Assembly (NCBI GenBank): GCA_964551965.1
Contig: CAZKFB010000032.1
Span: 1 to 15,065 of the forward strand
Reading direction: 5' to 3'
Origin: CAG-582 sp964551965
Lineage (GTDB): Bacteria; Bacillota_I; Bacilli_A; RF39; UBA660
DNA length: 15,065 bases
Shown: one piece after another, positions 6,080 through 12,644 of the stretch
Layout of the letters: each line of letters starts with the position of its first letter
Numbering within the stretch: the first letter of the stretch is position 1
Notes under the pieces: model-generated
The model's input: only the letters and a program-made list of their open reading frames with translations
What the model was told of the DNA's origin: nothing
The model's database searches: none
Made by a program: the position numbers and the translations under genes

Positions 6080-8368
6080 GTGTTAGAAAATTTACCTGTA
6101 CTACTATTAAGAAAACTTGTATTACTTCCTTATCAAGAAGTACGCTTAGAATTAAATATTGAACTTAGCAAGGATATAATAGATTTATCAGAAATGAAAT
6201 ATGGTAATAAGTTACTAGTTGTATGTCCTAAAAACACATTAGAACTAAGCCCTAGCGAAAATGATTTACCTAATGTGGGTGTATTAACAAAAGTAAAATC
6301 GAAGTTAATATTGCCAAACGGAAATTATCGTGTTGTTCTATGTGGTTTAAATAGGGTAATAATAAAAGAATATAGAAATCTAAAATATAATAGTCAAATA
6401 CTAGAATCTACTGTTAAAAGACTTTATATAAATAAAGATGATAAGATAGAAGAGACAGCAACTCTTAGAGCATTAAATCTAGTAATAGAAAAATATATGT
6501 CTTTAAATCCTCAAGCATCCAACAGTGTTAAAAATACAATAAGCAATATGACTGATTTAGACATGCTAACTGATGTAATTACTAATTTTATGCCTTTTGA
6601 AATTAAAAAGAAAATTGCTTATATGAATGAATTTGATTCTCTTGTAAGAGCAAATAATCTAATTAAGGATATAAATTTAGAATTGGAAGTATTAAATATT
6701 GAAAATAAAATTGATGAAGAGATACAAGACTTACTTGAAAAAGAAAATCGTGATTATATAATTAGACAAAAGATAAATGCTTTAAATGAAGAACTCGGAG
6801 TAACTGCTGATAAACAAACAGAAATAATGGATTATGAATCTAAATTAGATGCATTAGATATAGATCCAAAAATTAAAAGTAGAATTAGTCGAGAAATTAA
6901 AAAATATTCATACACTTCTGAATCTAATCCTGATAGTTCAGTTATTAGAAACTACTTAGATACTATCCTAGATCTTCCTTGGAGCAAATATTCAAAAGAT
7001 GAAACAAATATTCAAAAGATTAAAAAATCTCTTGATAAGACTCATTTTGGACTAGATGAAGTAAAGAGAAGAATTCTTGAATTCATTACTATTAAGAAAA
7101 ATAATAAAGATATCTCAAGCCCAATTATATGTTTAGTAGGCCCTCCGGGAACTGGTAAAACTACTTTAGGTATGTCTATTGCTAAATCTTTAAATCGTGA
7201 ATTCTATAAAATAAGTGTTGGTGGATTAAATGACTCATCAGTTCTTACTGGACATAAAAGAACATATTTAGGTTCTTCTCCTGGTAAAATAATTCAAGGA
7301 ATAAAAAAATGCGGAACAGCAAATCCTGTTATTTTAATTGATGAAGTAGATAAAATAATAAGTGATTATAAAGGAGATCCTAGTGCAACTTTACTAGATA
7401 TATTAGATCCTACTCAAAACAATGCTTTTATAGATAACTATATTGAAGAACCATTCGATTTATCTAAAATATTATTTATTTTAACAGCAAATGATATTAA
7501 GAGTATATCTGAACCATTAAAAGATCGATTAGAAATAATTGAGATTAGTTCTTACACAGAATTCGAAAAAGTTGATTTAGCTAAAAAGTATATTATTCCA
7601 AATATCGTAGATAATTATAAAACAAAAAAGATAAAGATAAGCGACGAAGTATTATTATATTTAATTAATTATTATACAAAAGAGTCGGGGGTTCGTGAAT
7701 TATCGAGAATATTAGATAAGATATATCGTTTTAGCATAATGAATGATTGTGAATATAAATCGATATCTAAAGAATTATTAGTAAATATATTAGGACCTAT
7801 AAAATATGATGTAACATATGTTAGAAAGAATCATTATGGTTCAACATATACTTTAGGAGTTACTCCTTTTGGAGGGACAGTAATTTCCATTGAATCAATA
7901 GGTATCCCGGGTGACGGTAATTTAATATTAACAGGAAATATTTTAGATTCAATAAAAGAGAGTGCAACAATTGCTTATAACTATATTTTAGGTAATGCCA
8001 ATCAATTTAAATTGACATTGACTAAGATAAAGAAATTGGATATTCATATTAATGCATTAAATTATAATATAAAAAAAGAAGGAACGAGTGGAGGCTTAGC
8101 TTTTACAACTTCTTTACTATCTCTATTCTTGGAACGAGAAATTTCTTCTAATATAGCATTTACTGGAGAAATAACATTGCATGGTGATGTTTGTAAAGTA
8201 GGAAGTATTAAAGAAAAGATAATTGGAGCATATAATAATGGATTTAAGAAAATTTATATTCCTTTAGAGAACACTCCAGACTTAATAAAAGTACCTGATT
8301 ATATTAAAGAGTCAGTAGAAATAAGATGTATTTCTGATTATATGGAAATATTTAAAGATTTATTTTAG
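6080..8368 (+). CDS. lon: ATP-dependent serine protease Lon (LonA type)
   Basis: Cytoplasmic hexameric protease that unfolds and degrades damaged or regulatory proteins. The 762-aa protein has the three LonA parts. An N-terminal substrate domain spans about 1-200 (LPVLLLRKLVLLPYQEVRL matches the usual opening). An AAA+ module carries Walker A GPPGTGKT (354-361) and Walker B ILIDEVDK (418-425). The S16 peptidase domain has catalytic Ser670 and Lys713, 43 residues apart as in E. coli Lon. Around the serine the usual GPSAG reads GTSGG, and VGSIKEK replaces the usual GGLKEK, so the site is intact but divergent. The GTG at 6080 is chosen because AGGAGG (6066-6071) sits eight bases upstream; a TTG at 6074 would be too close. 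It is a single-gene unit between its own promoter and terminator. It is LonA rather than LonB because it has the N-domain and no membrane segment. Confidence 0.95.
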   Translation: MLENLPVLLLRKLVLLPYQEVRLELNIELSKDIIDLSEMKYGNKLLVVCPKNTLELSPSENDLPNVGVLTKVKSKLILPNGNYRVVLCGLNRVIIKEYRNLKYNSQILESTVKRLYINKDDKIEETATLRALNLVIEKYMSLNPQASNSVKNTISNMTDLDMLTDVITNFMPFEIKKKIAYMNEFDSLVRANNLIKDINLELEVLNIENKIDEEIQDLLEKENRDYIIRQKINALNEELGVTADKQTEIMDYESKLDALDIDPKIKSRISREIKKYSYTSESNPDSSVIRNYLDTILDLPWSKYSKDETNIQKIKKSLDKTHFGLDEVKRRILEFITIKKNNKDISSPIICLVGPPGTGKTTLGMSIAKSLNREFYKISVGGLNDSSVLTGHKRTYLGSSPGKIIQGIKKCGTANPVILIDEVDKIISDYKGDPSATLLDILDPTQNNAFIDNYIEEPFDLSKILFILTANDIKSISEPLKDRLEIIEISSYTEFEKVDLAKKYIIPNIVDNYKTKKIKISDEVLLYLINYYTKESGVRELSRILDKIYRFSIMNDCEYKSISKELLVNILGPIKYDVTYVRKNHYGSTYTLGVTPFGGTVISIESIGIPGDGNLILTGNILDSIKESATIAYNYILGNANQFKLTLTKIKKLDIHINALNYNIKKEGTSGGLAFTTSLLSLFLEREISSNIAFTGEITLHGDVCKVGSIKEKIIGAYNNGFKKIYIPLENTPDLIKVPDYIKESVEIRCISDYMEIFKDLF

Positions 8369-8370
8369 AA

Positions 8371-8398
8371 AGCATAAATTATCATTTATGTTTTTTTA
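8371..8398 (+). terminator. Rho-independent terminator of lon
   Basis: CATAAAT (8373-8379) and ATTTATG (8384-8390) form a stem with a TATC loop, followed by seven T. It begins within three bases of the lon stop codon. Confidence 0.75.
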
Positions 8399-8401
8399 AT
8401 G

Positions 8402-8413
8402 CATATATATAAT
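8402..8413 (+). promoter_or_regulatory. Possible -10 region of spoVID–ysxE
   Basis: CATATATATAAT contains TATAAT at 8408-8413. It also contains a CATA start resembling sporulation sigma-factor -10 boxes (sigma E or K), which would suit a spoVID gene. No clear -35 is present: the best, TTTATG at 8385-8390, overlaps the lon terminator. The sigma factor cannot be decided from sequence alone. Confidence 0.35.
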
Positions 8414-8430
8414 TAGAAAGGATTGATTTA

Positions 8431-9162
8431 ATGCAAATTATCAAAAAGATAAATAGAGAACTTGAATTTAATTATAATATTTCAGAAATAACTAGTATAT
8501 GTATGGATATTGACTATAAAGTAAATGGCAATGTATTGTCTGGTGTATTAAATCTCGAAGGAGATTATGTAAGTAGTAATTTTGAAGATACAAGAGAAGA
8601 TTTTGATAAAAAGTTGGATTTTAGTATTGACTTGGATGAAAATATTGATACTAATACAGTAAAAGTGGAAATAGATGATTTTACATACTCAATTGATCAG
8701 AATAAATTGAATGTTAATGTCGACTTATCTTTATCATATGAATTTGTCTTATTTGATGAAAGGAAAGAATTTGACAAATTTATTGAAAGTCGTGAAATTG
8801 ATACTAATACTTTAGAAGAAATAAAAAAAGTTGAAGAAGTACGTGAAGTTGAAGAAGATAATGAAGGAACATGTGAGATAGAAGAACAAGAAGAAAAACT
8901 TGCAAGTGAAGAAGTAGTAGATTCAAAAGATAATGAAGCAATTGAAGAAGAACAAAGAAATATCGAAGAAAGTATAATCGATATGGCATCTAACTTTAAT
9001 GATGATTTTATAACTTATCATATCTATATTGTTAATGATGTAGATACTCTAGATGGCATAGCTGAAAAATATCATATATCTATCGATATAATTAAAGAAT
9101 ATAATAATATTGAAAATCTAAAAAGTGGTATGAAACTAGTTATCCCAATATGTGATGAATAG
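8431..9162 (+). CDS. spoVID: SpoVID-like spore coat morphogenetic protein with C-terminal LysM domain (short form)
   Basis: Likely guides coat encasement of the developing spore, by analogy with Bacillus SpoVID. The N-terminal part (about 1-120) resembles the SpoVID N-terminal domain: it is beta-rich with MDIDYKVNGNVLSGVLNLEGDY, equivalent to the family's repeated 'DI…V.I.G.L.L.GEY' strand pattern. A very acidic linker follows (about 126-185; runs such as EEIKKVEEVREVEED). Residues about 196-241 form a LysM domain (YHIYIVNDVDTLDGIAEKYH…LKSGMKLVIP). At 243 aa it is less than half the length of Bacillus SpoVID (about 575 aa), mainly through a shortened linker. The start ATG 8431 has GAAAGGA (8416-8422) upstream. 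ysxE overlaps its end, the same pair as in Bacillus, which is the best support for the identity. Other SPOCS/LysM coat proteins such as SafA are the alternative. Confidence 0.75.
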   Translation: MQIIKKINRELEFNYNISEITSICMDIDYKVNGNVLSGVLNLEGDYVSSNFEDTREDFDKKLDFSIDLDENIDTNTVKVEIDDFTYSIDQNKLNVNVDLSLSYEFVLFDERKEFDKFIESREIDTNTLEEIKKVEEVREVEEDNEGTCEIEEQEEKLASEEVVDSKDNEAIEEEQRNIEESIIDMASNFNDDFITYHIYIVNDVDTLDGIAEKYHISIDIIKEYNNIENLKSGMKLVIPICDE

Positions 9163-9994
9163 AATAGCTAAAAAAGGTAAAGTTAAGATAATAAATAATG
9201 AATATATTGAAAAACAAGAAAAAGACTTAAATAAAATATATGATTATTTATTATCTCGTGATTTTACTTCCTTTGTTCCTTTAATAGAATATGATAGACA
9301 AGTTAGTAGATATAAATATATTGAAGATTTAAGTGTAAGTGATTATCAAAAAAGTGAAGATTTAATTAAAACAATTAGTTCACTTCATAATAAAACTTCT
9401 TTTAACAAAGAAGTTAGTAAAGAGACATATAATAAATTATATGAGAGTATGATAGGATATATTAATTATCTTGAAGAATATTACAACAAAGTATTAATTA
9501 CAATGGAATATAGTGATTTTCCATCTCCTAGTGAGACTTTATTATTAGAAAATTATTATAAATTAGAAGAAGTATTGATATTCTTAAAAAGTGAAATAGA
9601 TAATTGGTATAATATGGTAAAAGATAAGACAAAACAAAGAGTATGCCTAAATCATGGAAAACTTGAATTATCACATTTAATAAAGAATGATAAGAATTAT
9701 CTAATAAGTATGGCTGAAACTAATTTTTCTTCACCGATAAATGATCTAGTAAGGTTTTATCATAAAGAATGGGAAAGAGTGGAATTTTCTTCATTGTTAG
9801 ATTTATATTTAAAGCATACAACATTAAATCCTGATGAAATAAAATTACTAATAATTAATATAACTATTCCTAAAAAAATAGAATTTATCGATAATGAATA
9901 TATGAATGTTGCAAATGTAAGAAAATTATTTGATTATATATATAAAACAGAAGAGTTAATAAGGCCATACTATTCTAGCGAGCAAACAGAATAA
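9155..9994 (+). CDS. ysxE: YsxE/CotS-like spore coat protein with kinase-like fold, catalytic loop degenerate
   Basis: Probably a spore coat-associated member of the CotS/YsxE branch of the aminoglycoside phosphotransferase-like fold. Support is mostly contextual: it follows spoVID with an 8-base overlap, as ysxE does in Bacillus. The 279-aa sequence has the expected order: an N-lobe (about 1-75, FVPLIEYDRQVSRYKYIEDL), a long helical insert, then VCLNHGKLELSHLI (about 163-176) where the catalytic loop HGDLHPGNLL would lie. His167-Gly168 are kept but Lys169 replaces the catalytic Asp, so phosphotransfer is doubtful. Downstream PINDLVRFYHKEW aligns with the family's 'D…D..f.rk..' helix after the DxD motif, again without a clear metal-binding Asp. 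The start is ATG 9155; a GTG at 9152 is in frame. The last 39 bases are overlapped by the small minus-strand gene. Confidence 0.7.
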   Translation: MNRIAKKGKVKIINNEYIEKQEKDLNKIYDYLLSRDFTSFVPLIEYDRQVSRYKYIEDLSVSDYQKSEDLIKTISSLHNKTSFNKEVSKETYNKLYESMIGYINYLEEYYNKVLITMEYSDFPSPSETLLLENYYKLEEVLIFLKSEIDNWYNMVKDKTKQRVCLNHGKLELSHLIKNDKNYLISMAETNFSSPINDLVRFYHKEWERVEFSSLLDLYLKHTTLNPDEIKLLIINITIPKKIEFIDNEYMNVANVRKLFDYIYKTEELIRPYYSSEQTE

Positions 9995-10159
9995 AATAAA
10001 TATCTCTATCAATAAAATAAATATATTAAACCTAAAAGGTAAAATAAGGGTAATGATAAGTTGATAAAATATAAGACAAGATAAAATAAATATAAAGATA
10101 ATTGAGAAAAATCCTCCACCTTTATTATTATTGCAACAATTATTACATCTTCTATTCAT
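9956..10159 (-). CDS. Small Cys/Asn-headed membrane protein, 67 aa, unrecognised
   Basis: On the minus strand, ATG at 10159 follows a good ribosome site, AGGTGAT (10170-10164). A longer in-frame GTG start at 10168 would overlap that site and is not preferred. The protein has an unusual polar head, MNRRCNNCCNNNKGGGFF, with three cysteines in a C-x2-CC pattern, then two long hydrophobic segments (about 18-40 and 45-64) ending RIVWPY. Cys/Asn/Gly-headed miniproteins with a hydrophobic tail are common near spore coat genes, but I cannot name a family. A minus-strand promoter-like pair, AAGACA (10204-10199) and TATAAT (10181-10176) with a 17-base spacer, lies directly upstream. The gene's end runs 39 bases into ysxE. 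Strong composition bias means a chance ORF cannot be ruled out; the ribosome site and promoter argue against that. Confidence 0.55.
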   Translation of the reverse strand: MNRRCNNCCNNNKGGGFFSIIFIFILSCLIFYQLIITLILPFRFNIFILLIEIFILFCLLARIVWPY

Positions 10160-10175
10160 AAGTATCACCTAATAT

Positions 10176-10204
10176 ATTATATGAAGACATAACAAATATG
10201 TCTT
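10176..10204 (-). promoter_or_regulatory. Candidate promoter of the small minus-strand membrane protein
   Basis: Read on the minus strand, AAGACA (10204-10199), 17 bases, then TATAAT (10181-10176). It coincides with the plus-strand terminator hairpin of the spoVID–ysxE operon. The predicted start near 10169 would leave a leader of only about ten bases. Confidence 0.4.
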
Positions 10205-10209
10205 TTTTT
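10184..10209 (+). terminator. Rho-independent terminator downstream of ysxE
   Basis: AAGACATA (10184-10191) and TATGTCTT (10197-10204) form an 8-bp stem with an ACAAA loop, and the T run reaches 10209. It lies about 190 bases after ysxE, so the ysxE transcript would run fully antisense to the small minus-strand gene. Confidence 0.75.
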
Positions 10210-10241
10210 ATTGTAAATTAATCTAATTTAATCTCTTAATC

Positions 10242-10270
10242 TTGCTAAAATATATTAATTATTTTATAAT
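10242..10270 (+). promoter_or_regulatory. Promoter of the pseudopilin operon
   Basis: TTGCTA (10242-10247), a 17-base spacer and TATAAT (10265-10270). The predicted transcription start is near 10277, six bases before the AGGAGAGG ribosome site (10283-10290). Confidence 0.7.
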
Positions 10271-10294
10271 TAAATATAGAATAGGAGAGGTTAT

Positions 10295-11284
10295 ATGAAA
10301 AAGAATGGTTTTATAGCAACAAGTATATTATATTCATTCTTTTTAGTATTTGTAACTCTTTTTGTAGCTTTAATATCAGCATACTTACACAATAGAATAT
10401 TATTATCCAATATGAATGAAGCAGCTTGGGATACTCTAGTTGGTATAAATAATACTAAAATATCTGATTTAAGTGTTGGTGATTATATATCTTTTGATAC
10501 TGATAAGGCAGGTTCTGTTATTAATCCGGGAGCTAAATGGATAACTGCTTATATTACAACTAATGGAGATAATAAAACATATTATTTTATCAGTGATACT
10601 TTAGCACAAAAACAAGACGTAATCTTTAAAGCAAGCTATGACACAATTGAAAAAGTTCATGTCTTTACACCAGTCTTATATCGTGAATTAGTAACTTCAA
10701 CATCATATACAAATTCATTCTATATTCCTGGATTTAAAGTATATTTGCCAAAAGCATCTTTACTTGAAAATATTAGAAAACAAGATGTTCATCCTGATAT
10801 ATTAGAAGCTATATATGATATCAATAGTAGTTATATTATAGAAATGGATAAAGCAATAAGTGGATACCAACAAAATCAATTCTATGAATATAGAATGTAT
10901 AACTTTACTTTAGGAAATACTCAAAATAATATAGTCCCTTCTTATTGTGGAGGTTCATACAACGGAAGTAAAGTAACTTATAATGCAAATAATACATTCG
11001 GTTATATAAATGTTGTTAAAGATTCCGTAAAGAATGAAAGATATGTTGATTATTGTTCATATGCTTCACCAATAGCTTATGTTCATGATATAAATGATCT
11101 TGTTGTTTCTTCTACAGAAAACAAAGTATCAGGAGATTTAGTTGAGAATTTATATTCTGCTTCTTATAGTTATCGTTTAGTAGCAGAAATAACAGTAAAT
11201 AGTAGCCAAAATAATACTTATATTGCTGGAGGAAAAGGTAACTATATGGATCCTTATCTATTTACGAATGGGGTGAAGCAATAA
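10295..11284 (+). CDS. Large pseudopilin-like protein lacking Glu5 (first of three), 329 aa
   Basis: The N-terminus MKKNG|FIATSILYSFFLVF has a basic n-region, a Gly-Phe junction like a prepilin peptidase site, and a hydrophobic helix (about 6-30), as in type IV prepilins. Unlike its two neighbours it lacks the Glu at +5 of the mature protein (Ser instead). GspK-like minor pseudopilins that start or cap the fibre share that trait and a comparable size. After the helix comes a large globular external domain with few cysteines (PSYCGG, VDYCSYAS) and a C-terminal GGKGNYMDPYLF, reminiscent of the 'GsGt..DPY' ends of surface proteins. The ATG 10295 has AGGAGAGG at ideal distance. Its stop overlaps the next start by one base. 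Role in a filament or secretion apparatus is inferred; it could also be a simple N-anchored surface protein. Confidence 0.65.
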   Translation: MKKNGFIATSILYSFFLVFVTLFVALISAYLHNRILLSNMNEAAWDTLVGINNTKISDLSVGDYISFDTDKAGSVINPGAKWITAYITTNGDNKTYYFISDTLAQKQDVIFKASYDTIEKVHVFTPVLYRELVTSTSYTNSFYIPGFKVYLPKASLLENIRKQDVHPDILEAIYDINSSYIIEMDKAISGYQQNQFYEYRMYNFTLGNTQNNIVPSYCGGSYNGSKVTYNANNTFGYINVVKDSVKNERYVDYCSYASPIAYVHDINDLVVSSTENKVSGDLVENLYSASYSYRLVAEITVNSSQNNTYIAGGKGNYMDPYLFTNGVKQ

Positions 11285-11832
11285 TGAAAAAGAATGGTTT
11301 TGTCTTCCTTGAAACAATTGTTGTAATTAGTGTATTATCAATCACTTTACTGCTCTTATTCTCTTCATATTCATTCATGTTACGTAAATCACGTGAAAGA
11401 GATACATTTGATAATATCGATTTAATTTATAAAACATATTACATTAAAGATATATTAGATAATTATAAAGCAAGTAGAGCAGCTAATGATCCTAGAAGTA
11501 GTATTAAGTTTTATATTGATAAAAATAGTCTAGAATGTAAGAAAATGAGTAGTTATAATAGTTATGTATGTGATTTATCCAGTGATTCTTATAGCGGGGC
11601 TCTTTTATCGGCCAAAGCTGCTTTTGAGGCTGATAAGATCTATTTGTTGAATCCAAACGAATTATTAAAATCAAGTAATAAAAATAATTGGTTGGCTTTA
11701 TTTGATGCTACAACTATTGATTATATCAATGAATTAGGTGTAGCAACTAATAAACCAATCATGGTTGTTAAATATAAGAAAGTTTATAATGATGGAACTT
11801 ATGAAGTATTCCATTCATCAATAGAAGTATAG
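11284..11832 (+). CDS. Type IV pilin-like (pseudopilin) protein, 182 aa
   Basis: Begins MKKNG|FVFLETIVVISVLSIT: a basic leader, Gly/Phe cleavage site and the diagnostic Glu at +5 (residue 10), followed by a hydrophobic helix (about 6-30). This is the class III signal of type IV pilins, type II secretion and ComG-type pseudopilins. The rest (SFMLRKSRERDTFDN onward) continues the long helix into a globular domain with two cysteines about 14 residues apart (LECKKM and YVCDL). The start ATG overlaps the previous stop (TAATG), with GGGGTGA just upstream. The first 18 coding bases are identical to those of the preceding gene. It probably assembles with the other two after cleavage by a prepilin peptidase encoded elsewhere. 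A ComG-like competence role and a surface filament are both possible. Confidence 0.8.
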   Translation: MKKNGFVFLETIVVISVLSITLLLLFSSYSFMLRKSRERDTFDNIDLIYKTYYIKDILDNYKASRAANDPRSSIKFYIDKNSLECKKMSSYNSYVCDLSSDSYSGALLSAKAAFEADKIYLLNPNELLKSSNKNNWLALFDATTIDYINELGVATNKPIMVVKYKKVYNDGTYEVFHSSIEV

Positions 11833-11840
11833 GTGATATC

Positions 11841-12644
11841 ATGACAAGAAAGAAAAATGGAATGACTATCGTCGAAATATTAATAAGTGTTTTATTGATT
11901 AGTATTGTAGTTGCTCTTTTATTTAATATGTTAATTCAAATTAGAAATGAAGATGTCGATAATACTATTCAATCAAATTTCTTACTATCTCAAGCAATGT
12001 TTACTAAAACGATTGAAGAAGATGCGGTAAATTATGGTGTCAATAAGGTAAGTACATGCAATCTAACGGATGCTAATATTTCTGTAGAACTTTTAAATTC
12101 AGCTTATGCCAATGATTTTAAATGTATTAAACTTGAATATGCAGCCGATTATACCGAAGATAATATAGGTTTTATAATGGTATATAATACTTTTGAAAAA
12201 TATGACGTAGTTAATGGTAAATACCAAGGAATACAAGATACATCATCATGGATGATTCAATATCTTAGAGGTCATTATGAAAGAGATCAAAGTGGTAATT
12301 ATATAGGTAATGTGAACTTCAATAAAGATATGCCTAATGTAGCAACATGGAAGAGTTTAACACAAACAATGCGTTCACTTCCCGCTGAAGTAGATATGTC
12401 TAATTCTTCATATATTAATTATACGGCTGCACCTTCATCAACTATTGGTGGTATAGTTACAAACTTCAATGCAGCAAACTTAGTAATACCAATTATTAAT
12501 CCTGATGGTGAACACTATGACATAAACGTAGCATTCACTTTTAATGGAAATGAAAACTTTAGATGTGATGTTAGAAAACCTCAATCTTTAGATTGTAGAT
12601 GTAAGAGTAATAGTTCATTTTGTCAAAATACATATCAATACTGA
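11841..12644 (+). CDS. Type IV pilin-like (pseudopilin) protein, 267 aa
   Basis: The N-terminus MTRKKNG|MTIVEILISVLLISIV shows a prepilin peptidase site after Gly7, Met at +1 (allowed in minor pilins) and Glu at +5 (residue 12), followed by a hydrophobic helix to about residue 32. A GspJ/ComGF-like larger minor pseudopilin is the closest architectural analogue. The C-terminus has a cysteine cluster: Cys in FRCDV, then LDCRCKSNSSFCQN, four in about 23 residues. These could form disulfides outside the cell. AGGTGAT (11831-11837) precedes the ATG, and the gap to the preceding gene is eight bases. Its final 30 bases overlap the end of the convergent ylbJ-like gene. No terminator is visible after it, so its transcript probably continues antisense into that gene. 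Confidence 0.78.
   Translation: MTRKKNGMTIVEILISVLLISIVVALLFNMLIQIRNEDVDNTIQSNFLLSQAMFTKTIEEDAVNYGVNKVSTCNLTDANISVELLNSAYANDFKCIKLEYAADYTEDNIGFIMVYNTFEKYDVVNGKYQGIQDTSSWMIQYLRGHYERDQSGNYIGNVNFNKDMPNVATWKSLTQTMRSLPAEVDMSNSSYINYTAAPSSTIGGIVTNFNAANLVIPIINPDGEHYDINVAFTFNGNENFRCDVRKPQSLDCRCKSNSSFCQNTYQY

Noticed and set aside
6006..6080. CIRCE or CtsR operator upstream of lon
   Set aside because: No inverted repeat of the CIRCE type and no tandem GGTCAAA heptads are present; only a plain promoter is seen.
8804..8989. 61-aa Leu-rich minus-strand reading frame inside spoVID
   Set aside because: It is the antisense of the Glu-rich linker (GAA codons read as TTC/CTT), which explains its low-complexity sequence.
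9988..10095. Repeated AAAATAAATAT-like motifs resembling iterons
   Set aside because: They fall in the coding sequence of the Ile/Leu/Phe-rich small minus-strand protein and its flank. Spacing is irregular and the copies are explained by composition.
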